In this document: one piece after another, positions 36,001 through 48,058 of the stretch | How positions within the stretch are numbered: position 1 is the stretch's first letter | Layout: the number at the start of each line of letters is the position of its first letter | Assembly: GCA_948567375.1 (NCBI GenBank) | Contig: OX419755.1 | Span: forward strand, 79,316,218 to 79,380,217 | From: Lunularia cruciata | Taxonomy: Eukaryota > Streptophyta > Marchantiopsida > Lunulariales > Lunulariaceae | Direction of reading: 5' to 3' | DNA: 64,000 bases | Position numbers and translations under genes: made by a program | Notes under the pieces: model-generated | The model's input: only the letters and a program-made list of their open reading frames with translations | What the model was told of the DNA's origin: nothing | The model's database searches: none

Positions 36001-36589
36001 GAGATCTACTAATACACAAATGAATCCGTGTCCATCCTTGGCATCCGTCTAAAACCCACTTGATCAATTTTGCAACCCCTAATCAATTACCAAATTACAT
36101 GTTTTTTACGGGTACTCTTAAGAACTTAAAATTTTGTTACGTGTACCTGAGTCATCGGAGAGTGAGAGACATGAGACAATTTTGATAATTTCTGAGTGCT
36201 CTCTAGCATCTAGTATTTGAGTGAATAGTAGATTCTCTTTGTTTTTCAATTTCGGTTCCATTGGTACCTAGATTGAAGACTATGGAGAATGGAGTAGAAA
36301 GTTATGAAGATTTTTAACTTTTTTAGGGTTGAGAGTGATCATTATACATTGAGAGTGATGGGTTGGGAATTTTCATTTCTAATCTCTTGGTTTTCATGAT
36401 TAAGTCCCATGGGAATTTAATTTGAAAATTTTGGAGATGGAAATTGAAAGTTATGAGAGTTTATAGATTTTAGGGGTTGGAGAGATTGTTTTCTTATGTG
36501 AGTTGGGATGTGAGGGGTTGTGGTTTTGCAGATATGGGGAGATATGGAGAGGAGTATCATGTGTTACTATCACTATTCTTGTGCTAGCC

Positions 36590-39500
36590 ATGGCTACACC
36601 TTCCCATGTGGGGTCGCCTAGAGCGGGTCGGGATACACCATGCCCGGTGTGTCACCAACGCTTTACCTCGCAAGGGGTAAAGACCCATGTGGGAAGGATG
36701 CACAAGAACTATGATTGGACCACTTGGGATGCCCACGTGAGACAAGCGACCGCATCGACAGTAGTGACACTCGGGATTACGCACGCTTCTTCTATACCTT
36801 CGTTGATCGTTCCAGGGATACCGATCAAGTCGTGGGAGTGGTTAGCTTCTCAGGCGGGTTGCATTTTGGTATTATTTGAGACTAGTTTTCCATGTCCACG
36901 TCTATTCCATAGGCTACCCCGCACACTCCATGATGAGGCTAGACAGGCTTTTTGCCTACCACTGGATCATTTGGCACGTGATCCCTTGGACGAGTTAGCG
37001 TGGTTCTTATTCCTCCTACTCCCTCGATGGTGTCTTCATTATGCTAGAGGGGGATGCGCGGGGCATAGAGAGGTGGCGGCTAGATTTTGTCGATTCCGAG
37101 CGGAGGATTGGGCAGCGCTTTAGGAGGAGTCTATTAGGGCTACACGATTTAGGAGACAGGCATCGCCACAAGATACCACAGATTCCACTTGATTACGACG
37201 ATGTAAGACATTGGATCAAGCGGGAGAGTTTAGTAGAGCAGCACGAGCGCTACACCCTTTGTCTATAGTAAGTCTTACTGATGAGACCATCTCTTCCCTA
37301 CGCTCATTGCATCCTATAGCAATAGAGGGACTTCCACTAGAGGTCTTAGATTATCAGCCTGAGCAGCCTTTATGTCTTGATAGGTCGCTATTTGCACAAG
37401 CATTGTGCACTGCCCCTCGCCTTTCCTTAGGAGGCTTGTCAGGGATGGTTTATGAGCACCTTAGAGATTGCTTCCAGGCAAATGATCCTTCTAGTGGTTT
37501 TACCGAGTTGTTTCAAGTGGTTGCAGCGGTAGCGAGAGGAGACATTCCTATGTTTGTTAGTCGGGTCTTAGGTGCTAGTTGACTTCTTGTGATTGAAAAG
37601 GACACAAGAGGCATTAGACCAATTGCTATTGGAGAGATCTTTTTGCGTTTGGTCAGTCGTACCATTGTCCTTCAGCATCGTTCTCACTTTCGACAGCACC
37701 TTAGTCCACATCAGTTTGGAGTAGCTACACCTAGAGGATGTGAGACTATATCTCTAGGCATTAGAGCACTCCTAGATATCCATCCAGAGTGGGTCGTCCT
37801 ACAGGTGGATGTTGAGAACGCTTTTAATAGCGTCTCACATGCATCCATCTTTAGAGAGCTTAGGGAGGCTGGTGGATCCTTGGCGAGTCTCATTCCTTTT
37901 GTGCTGTCTTTTTATGGCTCTCATGCTTCCCTTTACTACCAGCATGGTGGTTCACAAGAGGGAGTCACCGTCTTGGAGTCAGCTGTTGGTACACGACAGG
38001 GAGATCCTTTGGGGGGGCCCTTATTTTCCATAGCTCACTTTAGAGCTCTCCTATCTACTACTTTGGCCATGCCAGGTTGTGTATTTCCCTCCTTGGTAGA
38101 TGATACACACATCATAGGCCTTGTAGATCAGATTAGGCAGGCCTTTGACTACTTGACTACCGAGCTACATCTAGTAGGCTTGAGAGTCAAGGTGTCAAAG
38201 TGTAGGGCATGGTCCCCTTTAGGTATCCCTCCCCACCTTGAGCTTCCAGAGGGGTGTATCACATCCACAGATGGACTTTGTGTTCTTGGAGTGCCAGTAG
38301 GATCGGAGGATTTTGTCACACGCTTCTTGGACGTTGCCCTTGCAGAGGATGTTCTCCATGTGGATGACCTTCCATTATTAAGAGATCCGCAGGTGGCATT
38401 TGGTATACTCTCTTCCAGTATTGCTCGTCGACCATCTTACCTCATCCGTACAGTTCTCCCCTCACCGGCCTTCCTATCACGTTTGAGAGCATTTGATAGG
38501 AGGATTATGGGAGTCTTTGGTGATATTATTGGACTAGGGACTTTTGAGTGTGTGACAGGAGATTTGGCACATAGACAAATGGCTCTACCGATCTCATGTG
38601 GTGGGGTTGGCTTGCTTTCTATGGAGGAGATTGCACCTATAGCGTTTTTGGGTAGTTGGGCTCTCTCGGCACCCCTACTTGCCTCTTGTTTTGTGGTTGC
38701 TAATAGGCCGGTTTTAGAGACTTATGTGACGGAGGTGGAGGGAGGATCCTTTTCTCTCCAGGTGTTATTGCGGCAGACAAGAGATAGTCTATCCCCACGA
38801 GCATGAGAGGGTTTTCCATCGTTTGCTTCACTATCGTCAGATTGGACTAGAGGTCTATAGTCTTCCTTGATGGAGCGACAGTGTGAGCATACGCTACATT
38901 CTCTCTTAGTTGACTCGTCCATTCCTCAGGCTACTAGAGCACGTCTACGCTCTTGCTCCGGCAAGGGTGCAGGCTCGTGGATCCTAGCTCGACCATGCAT
39001 TAGGGCTTTCCGACTCGCACCGGCTACTTTCTCTACAGCGATGAGGTTTCACCTAGGTTTGGTCCACCCATTTGCATCTTCACTACTCACTTGTGAGTGT
39101 GGTTCTACACTAGATGCAGCGGCGGTCCACATGACACGGTGTCCTTTTGGAGGACAGAGGATAGCTACACATGATGCCATTAGAGACATAGTGTTTGCTA
39201 TGGCACGAGAGAGTGGATACTTAGCTTGGAGGGAGCGTTCGTATGCGTTGCAGATGACACGCGTCAGGGCAGACTTATACTTGGTCCGAGATGATCAGGT
39301 GACAGTAGCGGATGTCGTGGTCACGGACCCTACGCGGGATACAATTTTGGAGGGAGTGATTACCCATCCCCTTGGATGGGCGGCGAGTGCAGCAGCAGGT
39401 CGCAAGGTCTCCAAGTATAGGGGCATGCAGCGAGGTCACCTCTTTGTTCCTCTAGCCTTGGAGTTATATGGAGCGATGGACACGACATTTGACACATTTG

Positions 39501-39604
39501 TCAAGGAGTGTGCGAGAGCTTATCATGTTAGGCGTCAGGGGGTACCACTCTCACTCTCATACTTTGTAGTTTACTTTAGACCGCGTGTGTCCATTGCTCT
39601 ATAG
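36590..39604 (+). pseudogene. R2-type polyprotein: C2H2 finger, reverse transcriptase, restriction-like endonuclease
   Basis: The ATG at 36590 has a strong context (GCCATGG). In order it encodes a C2H2 finger with C-x2-C-x11-H-x4-H spacing (36641-36703), a linker, and the reverse transcriptase. RT landmarks are GIRPIAIGE, motif A VDVENAFNSV, motif B GTRQGDPLGGPLF, motif C LVDDTHI (about 38095-38115), GLRVKVSKC and LGVPVGS. The C-terminus has C-x-C-x9-H-x3-C (CECGS...CPFGG) and then RADLYL...VADVVVTDP, an acidic pair 12 residues apart like the PD-D core of the R2 nuclease. Such proteins nick a target and prime reverse transcription on it. Two compensating frameshifts (about 37040 and 37210-37250) and three stops (TGA 37580, TGA 38804, TAG about 38858) disable it. 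About 1,005 codons overall. Confidence 0.88.
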
Positions 39605-39795
39605 AGTGCAGTGGCTGGTGCAATCCATAGGAGAGAAATCACATTAGGTGATGTTTCTTCGGATGCTCCAGTTGTGTGTAGACCGTACGACTTGCATAGC
39701 TCGGATATCTTAGGTGCGGTAGGGCAGATTTCTCATACAGACTCTATTAAGGCTTAGCCCCATGTTACCTTTTTTGTCTCTCCCTTGTACGGCTT

Positions 39796-39812
39796 GATGG
39801 GGTCTTCCCATC
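39796..39812 (+). other. Conserved 3'-terminal hairpin of the non-LTR family
   Basis: GATGGGGTCTTCCCATC folds into a 6-bp stem (GATGGG with CCCATC) closing GTCTT. The same hairpin is intact at 28842-28858, 53791-53807, 20136-20152 (minus) and 28022-28038 (minus). A one-base-shorter form is at 9910-9925. It is the best conserved non-coding part of the element and the likely signal bound by the element's own reverse transcriptase. Confidence 0.85.
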
Positions 39813-39888
39813 CTTCATTTTTCCTACGCGGTCACCTTTTTCCCCATGTGCAAGAAGTGGGGTTTCAATAAAATTAGACGTGTACCTG

Positions 39889-42800
39889 TAAAAGTTTGAT
39901 GGGCGATAAAACATTTGATGTACAAAAAGTTTGGTGGAGTTTTTTGGTACAGATTCTAGGTTGCCTGTAACTCTTAAAATTTTACAAGTTAAGAAAAAAA
40001 AAACCTGTAAAATCCTACAAGTCACGATCAAAATAACCCGTAATTTCTTTTTCAGCATTACGGATATTGCTCGCAAACTTCAGATCCCCACTGCGCATCC
40101 TTATGGATGTTAAAGACTTCCTGTAACAAATTCTATGGGAATATTAGGGGTACCTATAAGCCCCTATTTGAAATCCCCTAGTGTCTCAAAGCTATAGGAT
40201 CAATGTCTTCGGACAGAATCTAAATTTAGATATATGTAGCAAAGTGTACGAATCTACCTTTATTTAGCAAATCACACCACCTCACTAATTTAAACCCCAT
40301 ATCATTCCCCTCACAATTTTCTTCTAGTGTTTTTATGTTCTTCTAGTTCTTTTCTTTTAGGGTTTTAATGTTCAACATGTGGCTTATAATCTCTCCTAAA
40401 TAATACAGCTCTAAGTCATATAGCTCTAGTACCAAATCAAGGCATGTCACCTCACCCCTCCAAATTGACAAAAAAATTCATTATTTCCAAAAAGACCCCA
40501 TGTTTGGATGAATTGGATGAAACTTGACTAAAATCACTAGGGGGAAGAATGAGAAAAAACATAACTTAAAAGCCTTTGAGAAAGTAGTTAACTCTTAGAT
40601 TTTAAATTTAGATCATCATTAACACTTAAATAATGATGATAAAAGAATATAACTATAAAATCTAAACTCAAAAGGTGACACACAATTTGTACTGCAGTGA
40701 GATCTTCGAAAAAATGAAGTTTACAGCTCCCCACACAAAAGCCGGAAAAGTTTTATCATCTACCCATCCAGCCCTTTTACGCGTACCCACAAAAAGCCAA
40801 TCGAAACCCCCCTGATGGGTGGCTCTGGTGAGACCAGAGTGGACTGGTCTGGTCTAGCTGGTCTCTAGAAAGGTGGCAGTCACTGAACCGGGCTGCTATG
40901 GAGGAGGTGGATAGGAAGGTTCTCGCTAGGGAATACGCAGTTCAAGGGGAATCTAAGGAGACGATGGGTTGTTTAAGTGCCGGGGAATCTTAAAATGGAA
41001 TGATATCTTCTTCCTCTGAAGAGGAAGAAACAAAGTGACGTAACTGTAAAAGTCCCTCATGAAATGCTGCGAGCGACACAGGCTATTGAATTATTGAGCC
41101 AGAAGGCGTCAGACAAAGATTCATGGAATGAAACCAACTCTTGAGACACCAACTGTGAAGAGGAGAAAAGGAAAACATAACTAAGAATATACGTAGGATT
41201 GGATCGAGATTGCACGAGGTAGCATGTAGATACAGCTTCAGCTTCTCTAAGATTTGCTTTGACGAGATTTCATACCCCTAGAATAGTTACATGCCGGAGT
41301 TATTTTATTGTCGAGCTTCTGGTTTGGTTCGGGTCGGGCAATTGGCCTGCACTTTTCTTTGCCTGTTCAAGATACGAACTAACGTTTGCCCAGGATTTGC
41401 TTAGGTGGGGTACCGGTTAAGGATTTGCTTTAGCTGCATATTTTGTTCTCTTGTTGCATAGCCAAGTTTATGGTTCAGATTGAACGTGGTTGTGCAGTAA
41501 AGAGTAATGGTGCAATAAAGGACGAGGAGGTACGAGTGTCTCGTTTGCTTCTTCTTTTCGGTGTAATTGTGTCTGACACAACCCCCCGGTAAAGTAAACC
41601 TGGTCCAAGGCCGGGAATTCCTACTTCCAGACTTTAACGAGCAGATGCGGCGTCCCGTAAATCGACTGACGGTAGTAAGAACTTGCTTACCCCCGAAGTT
41701 GGTTCCTCTCTGTCCCTCTCTCTTCTGCAAAGCATGTCTGTAGTACAAGCATACAAAATTCACACTGCACTCCTGCTCCAGTTTCTTCTTCTCCGCCTGG
41801 GTCCCATCATCTCCTCTCCTCACACTATAACTTATGCTGTGGTAGAAGACAGATGTTTCCCTTAGATACACTAAGTTTGGAGTTGACTGTCCCGCTGCTC
41901 AATTTGTCTTGGATAACAACAGTCTCTCTCTGGTCGCTGTTCACTGGGTTTGAACACATTCTGGCTGAAGGTTTGTATTTTTCATGTCAATGTGAATGAA
42001 CTCGTGTACCGGCAATCTCTGAACTGATGTTAAAGAATAGATATAAATACGTGATAATCATGTGGCTGCAAAAGCCTTGAACCATGCACCCTCCACTTGA
42101 ATGAATGAGCTGGGCCACTTCAGCTTCCGAATGCCATCACCACAAACATATGTTTTCATTGCGTTTTTCTGGGAAATTACAGTCACCTTGCCAACGCGTG
42201 TAAAGTTATATCATGGCCCCAACGGCCCCCATAACCTCTGTGCAATTTCTTATACGGTATGTTCACTATTACCGTGAACATCAACCACCAGTGAGACTCA
42301 TGACCCTACTTTGACTGATTCCTAGGATTCAAAAAGTGTTTTGGGCCCATACGACTTTATGTTTCATTGTCACTTCTGCTTACTTTATGTTACACTCGTG
42401 CTACGGTGTTACTCGTATTTCAGATTGTTGTTCAGGGATGAATAATCGGTTTTAATAAATAATGGAATCCTGATGGAGAAGAATTCGCTGGAGATTGATG
42501 ATACCGGGTGACAACTGGAACTGGTTGTCGAAGTTAAAACTTCACACAGCACGTAGACCCCACCTTACCGCCATCTCACCCCGACTTCTAGGGGAGACAT
42601 ATCTCCGGGTTGTTCGATCTTATTGCATCAAGTTTGCTCATCGCAGACAAGGAACAAAACCCCTCGCATTCAACCAGAAAGTCTTTAGGCTTGATTGATG
42701 ATGGGGTCTACGAAATCAAACATGTATTAAGGATGCTTGACCCCACCAAGCATCCCCAGCAGTACCCTATCTATCTTTCTTTCCTATGGAAGAAGCAAGC

Positions 42801-45800
42801 AAGATACCCGACTAAACGTTCTATCATGAAGATTCTTTACTGCTGAAATACTCAAGACAGAATCTTTGAAGAAATAGGTAAAGCTAGGAGCCCTTTGACC
42901 CACATCTTCTTCACTTGTCCGGTTTGGAAAATACCACTGAATAATAATCGTATGAATCATACCAAAATTGGTATGATTCACGAGGGTAATAACACAGTAA
43001 GAGCAAAATTCAAATCAAAGAGAGCCATGGCCAATTTAACGATTTGGCCAAAAGAAAGATAGAAAGAATAGTGGGTTTTAATTATGCATTGTTGGTATTG
43101 TAGCTATTTCATGAGTGGTCCAAGATCTTTTATGGGGTCTTTGTCCATGACCAGAAATCCAATAGTCTTTGTTGAGCGCTCAATTTTTGTATTCCTAGAC
43201 CTCCATAAAAGTTGTTACCGATTGTTTATTTTTGACACCAAGTTGATTTCTTAAAATGTCCATTAACAAAAAAAATCTAGGTTTTAACTTCATGCCAATA
43301 ACTGTTTTGCAAAGTCAGAATTGAAACTCTAATGATTACCATTGATAGAATATGTAATAGATGTTCTCTAAACTTTGATTCGTATCTCATAAGATTATTG
43401 TGCTGTGAAATCATATTATTCTTGTGTGTTTACTATAGCATTTTGCTTCTCTTTGGGTTTACCACATTCAGTATTTCTAGGGTTGCCATACTAGTTTGCT
43501 TGTGAATTCCCATATCACACACATGATGAGCCACATGGGAAAAACTCACCAAAGTTCATGATGGTAAGATACAATGTTATAGATCCTACAATTTATATGG
43601 TCCCTGATTCAAGCAAGAGCAACAACAATCATTACTACCAAGGGAAAGGAGGACCATCATGTACCGCGGCTAATTTCTCTAATCCCTTCATACTTATACA
43701 GATTTTTGGACATCTCATTACCAATTTGATAGTCTCCTTTGACAAGTAACATAAGACTGCAAAGTATACAAAGGAGAGGAGCCTTGGTCGACTCTCAAAC
43801 TATACTTCCGTCCTATTTCAGATAAAGAATCTCAATCACTTGATAGCCATCTCAATCATTGGTTTTTATAGACAAGGCAGCAGTAATAGGAATCCCCATC
43901 ACATTTATAATATTCTCTCCCCATTTACCAGATATATACCATTGGAGTACTTATGTCATACAATTTAGCAACAATTTGCTTTATTACTTTCCTCCCTGTT
44001 TTGCTTTCTGCATTAGATTTCAGCACCTTTTCTGAGAGTCTTGGGATTCATGGTACTCTTTCGCACTATTTCGTGCCTTGTATTTCTTCTTCTTTTTCCT
44101 TTGAAGAATTCTACTTGCTTTTTTAGGCCACTAAATTCATCTTAATAATAATAATGTACTTGTAAACACTAAACTAGAAGGAGCATCTACTCTCTGTAGT
44201 AAAGTGTTGAAATGATTCCATTTCACCATAATAAGCTTCTTAGTGTCTCTCGAGTCGTTTCTATAAGACGTTTGTAGAAATACTGTACTGGTCAAGGATA
44301 CTGGTTGAATTACATCAAAACTTTACTTTCATACAGAGTGATACTCTTGTTTCCCAAGGTAATCACGTATAAAAGATCATAAACGTATATTTAAAATACA
44401 GTGTGGTCTTCTCTACGGTTGATATGGGAATGTTGCCCTTGTTTAAATGATTCATGCGCAGAAAAGTTGTATTTTGTATTGAAAGTTGATTAGTATTACA
44501 TTGTAAGTAGCATCCCTTGTAAATAAAAATTAAAGAAGAATGATGTAACAATCCAAATTAGATATACAGGACAGTATAAAAACATTGACTAATTATTTAA
44601 TATCTTCAATAAATCTATCTCTTCATTTGCTAATTAGGAAAGAAGTACTGACCAAATCCACACAAAGTTAATGCTCTCACATATAGTGCCTGTCAGTAGT
44701 GTGTAACCGAACAAACAGCTCTATTACAGAGTGGGTACTTTCAATATTATGTTTTTGAGATTGATAATTCTTAATCGTGTTGAGGTCCAGCAGTTTTTAA
44801 AGTAGCTTTTCCAGATGAAGAAAGTACTGTAAAGTATTTATCTAGGATATTATTGTATATGATCTAAATTTTCATTTATAACTGTTATGTATAGTACATC
44901 TTCTGCCTTAAAATCAACAAAATCCAATTCTAAATGATTCAAGTTTCAAATCCGTATATCAAAACTTGAAGTCGTAATAAGTGCATACACTGAATACACA
45001 CAAAAGAAAAAAGAAAAAAGAGCTTCTTAAGTGAAACGTCTGGAAATACATGCTATACTGATTTCAAATATAAAACTTTAAATTCAGTTGAAAACTTAGC
45101 TCTTCTTGTTTGGATTTCTCCTTTATTTGAAACTTGATTCTTAAAACCTACTGAAGTGTCGATAGTGGTAACAGTGATAAATAAACCTTGTACCGTGAGT
45201 ATGTGGCGTTCTGAAAGATAATTACAATAGGTAAGAAAGAAAGGCTTAGGTTTACAATTACATTCAACATACAATAAGAGAAGTAAACACAGGTGGTCAT
45301 ACAACAACACGAGCGAGCACGAAACGAAGACCTGCACACAAAAGGAAGACTGGAAAGAAGAAAGATTCTCATGGTATGAGAAGGTGTTCATGAATCTGTG
45401 GTGAATCTGGCGACTCGCTTCTTCGATTTGCTAATAACTACAATACTGTACTTTGCGAGTGGATTACAAAGTACTAAATAGATAATGTCGCAAACCGAAC
45501 CGAACCAATGTGCGTGCATGCGTCCCATGTGAAGGAGCAGAAGCAACCCGATCAATCCTGCCCTCTGAAGAGGAGGTTCGTTGATGACCCGGGCCGGAGC
45601 CCAAGCCCGCATTTTAAGATCGGGTTTCACTCGCCGTTGTGCAGCAAGCAAACGAGGGCCACGAACGATCCAACGTCCGTCCGTCGAGCGAGATACAGGC
45701 AGGCTGATTTCTCCGTCGCCGACGTCGTCGACGGGTCTTCACTTCTATCGCGCCGCTGTACGTCCCGAGAGCACACACAACAATTGAGGGTCGCGGTTGC

Positions 45801-47100
45801 CTCCCTCATAACGGATCACGACCATCCAACGAACCCCGTTCCCCTTCAACCGGATATGTAGACTCCGGTACACACAGCCGTGTCCCGCACTCCATACCAA
45901 TACCTCCTTGGGTAGATTTCGTACCGAAGTCGATCGCCCATCTGACGCTACAGTTACAGAAATGTAACGGAGTAGATGGTCCATCCACCTTGGAAAGTTA
46001 CCACTTACAGTCTGTACAGGTGATTTACGGTTGGAGGCACATAAAAGTCCCATCTTCTCGTCCATTTGTTTCCAGCTGCTCCATAGATGAGGGCTTGCTC
46101 CGTTCCTAATCTCAAAACAGCATTTATGACTCCTGCGGCATCTTTTTCTATCCCTTCAATACAAGAATGTCGTATTGCGCCTCCCTTCCGCTCACATCCT
46201 TTCGGTGGCCTCTTGTTGTTAACTTACGTCTCTTTCATAACTCGCCACTTGTTCCAATCAATCCCTTCACAAAACATGTAATTTAAAGCAATATAAGCTC
46301 GTCATCTGCTAACTTTGGGGCACCCACCGCATCGGTCTTTCTCCTGATAGGAGCCCACAATTCAGAAACGGCGATGCCTGATAATACAATGCGCGTATCC
46401 GCCCTTAGTTCACTGTCTCGGCATTTTTTCTAACGTATTGTCTTTTCTGTAAGCCTTTCCTCCTAAACGTGTTCTTCCGGGAACAAACTCTTTTAGTCTC
46501 TTCCAAACAAAATTTGAAACACTTCAGAGAGATGTAGTCTACTGCAAGTGACGTATTCCCCATTGGAAGGAAAGGAATCAGGCCCTTTAACTGAAAACCC
46601 AGTTCTACACTCTAAAACTGGAAATTTCCGAGGAGAATGAGGAAACACTGTGTCGTTAGAACTTTCCTTTTGGTTAACAAAGGAGGAAAACATGTAGCTA
46701 CAATCAGATTGGATAATCGAGTCCTGTTTTGCTTTGCTCGAGTGCTATGCAAAGCGTGGACTTAAACGAACTTCAGGAACGAACCCAGTGGTTGAGAGTA
46801 CTACATTACCGAACTAGGGTGGAATAGTACGGTGGATTGTAATATCTGCAGGGCAACGTTTGGTGAGGGGCCGGCTGTAAGTTCTGGCGAAGTTGATAGA
46901 GTGTGCCTGTCTGTCTGGCTAATTGTCTATCCGTCTATTTATCCAATCTACCTCCTAACAGTGTAAAGGAGTGTAGCGTCACAGTGAGTTAGTTACTGAG
47001 AGCCAAGTTTGGGGGAGGGCGAGGGTGAAGGTGCACGAGAGCGATTACGAAAGCTCGACACGCTGTAACGAAGAGATATCGGCAACGTGGAGGATGGGGT
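39889..47100. other. No recognisable gene
   Basis: No domain was recognised. A stretch at about 42700-42930 reads weakly like the zinc-binding end of an L1-type LINE (THIFFTCPVWK in one frame), too weak to call. A perfect palindrome lies at 42953-42980. From about 45490 the sequence becomes GC-richer with several overlapping open frames (45508-45861 and its antisense), which may be part of an unrecognised gene or promoter region. Confidence 0.45.
42953..42980. repeat. Perfect palindrome, 13-bp arms, 2-nt loop
   Basis: TGAATCATACCAA (42953-42965) and its reverse complement (42968-42980) are separated by AA only. Confidence 0.9.
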
Positions 47101-47111
47101 ACATGAAGGAT

Positions 47112-47125
47112 GTGACACGTGTCAC
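47112..47125. promoter_or_regulatory. Palindromic G-box upstream of the bHLH gene
   Basis: GTGACACGTGTCAC is a perfect 14-bp palindrome centred on CACGTG, the classical G-box bound by plant bHLH and bZIP dimers. It lies about 930 bp before the start codon of the bHLH gene. Its use in vivo is inference. Confidence 0.5.
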
Positions 47126-47399
47126 GCGCTGACTTATTTGGCAGGTCCGAGGCCAGGCTCGGAGTAGCTGATGGTCGAGAGCGCATAGGTTAGGTCAGGG
47201 ACCGAAGCGAAGCCAGGTCCGTGCAGCGTGCAATTCCCCTCGTTGTTGCAGACACAGACATAGCCGCCAGCTTTCATCTGCTGCTTGTGTGTGGGTAAGG
47301 GGGGATTACGTCACGAGGGGAGTGAAAGTACGACTCCCGTCCTGGTCTGGCCTTGATGCAGACGATAGGCAGCAAACGCATTTGCTTACTTTCCGGCGC

Positions 47400-48058
47400 C
47401 CCCGCGAAAGTCGGGCTCCCTTCCTTGCTCTTTACTGCTGCCCTGAGCTAGTGAGATGGGATAGATGTTCATTCACCTCTCGAGGTTCGGGAGAGCGGAT
47501 TTAGACACGGACTCCTGCCCTTCGTCTCCTCTTCTCTGTTTTGGCCCTCTAGTTTTTTCCTCAGGGAAACGAAGTCGAAGGCCCTAACGAGGAGCGCCGA
47601 GTTCAGAGGCAGAGAGTGGGAGGTCGAGGGCCAGACAGGGGAAGCGCAGCGCTAGCAGAGTAGTAGCAGTAGAGGAGAAGCAGAGCGGGAGGAGAGAGAA
47701 GCGAAGCGAGAGAGATTTTATTTGTCCTGGCAGAAAACGTGTATTTTAGATTCGGTTGGAAAGCGAGTGAGGAGCTCGGAGGTGAGGGGTAAGAGGTTAC
47801 TTAGGGAGGCAAGGTGGAGTGCTGGGGGATACGGATTTGAGAGGGAGGGAAGGGAGGAGCCATCGCTTGCGCTCCCCGATATCCGGATCCGAGACGTGAT
47901 GAATTAGAAGAGAGGGGGATTGGGAGATTGAAGAGAGTTAATTGGAGTAGACAACCGTGATCATTCTCGGAATGGGGAGATATAATTTCTTCCGACTGGG
48001 GGACCACGGTCGGAGGGGAGAAGAAGTATGTGTGTAGCATCTGGGATGACATCTCAGG
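47400..48058 (+). promoter_or_regulatory. Probable 5' leader and promoter-proximal region of the bHLH gene
   Basis: A pyrimidine-rich patch (about 47515-47560) is followed by a purine-rich, GA-repeat segment (about 47600-47720) and no long in-frame ORF, as is common in plant leaders. I cannot place the transcription start. An upstream ORF begins at 48028 and overlaps the start codon. Confidence 0.4.

Larger units (their letters stand above)
28911..36138. other. No recognisable gene
   Basis: No domain or splice-consistent gene was found on either strand. A GC-richer island at about 28960-29320 has an 85-codon minus-strand frame of unknown nature. Two perfect palindromes (31676-31712, 33007-33052) are listed separately. 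Around 33556-33615 the 15-mer GAACTATAAGTCCAC occurs twice. The part after about 34500 is AT-rich. Confidence 0.45.
36150..39877 (+). mobile_element. R2-like non-LTR retrotransposon, youngest and nearly complete copy
   Basis: This is the reference copy for the family in the window. A 5' UTR from about 36155 is shared with copy D (56793 onward) and partly with copy B. The ORF is at 36590-39604. The 3' UTR ends with TCTCCCTTGTACGGCTTGATG, the hairpin (39796-39812) and CTACGCGGTCACC near 39835. The 11-mer ACGTGTACCTG stands at 36139-36149 and again at 39878-39888, a candidate target duplication. About 40 bp lie between the usual tail end and the right repeat. There is no LTR and no poly(A) tail. 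Confidence 0.85.

Noticed and set aside
36584-36784. Minus-strand 66-codon frame in the non-LTR ORF
   Set aside because: Antisense shadow of the zinc-finger coding region.
41401-41871. 156-codon minus-strand open frame
   Set aside because: No domain, no sensible composition pattern and no splice or start context, so not called as a gene.
42700-42930. L1-type LINE zinc-binding region (THIFFTCPVWK)
   Set aside because: Only one short motif with a stop before it. No RT or nuclease part was found nearby, so it is only noted within the gap.
45508-46065. Overlapping open frames on both strands in a GC-rich island
   Set aside because: GC-rich sequence opens several frames by chance. None shows a recognisable protein or splice structure.
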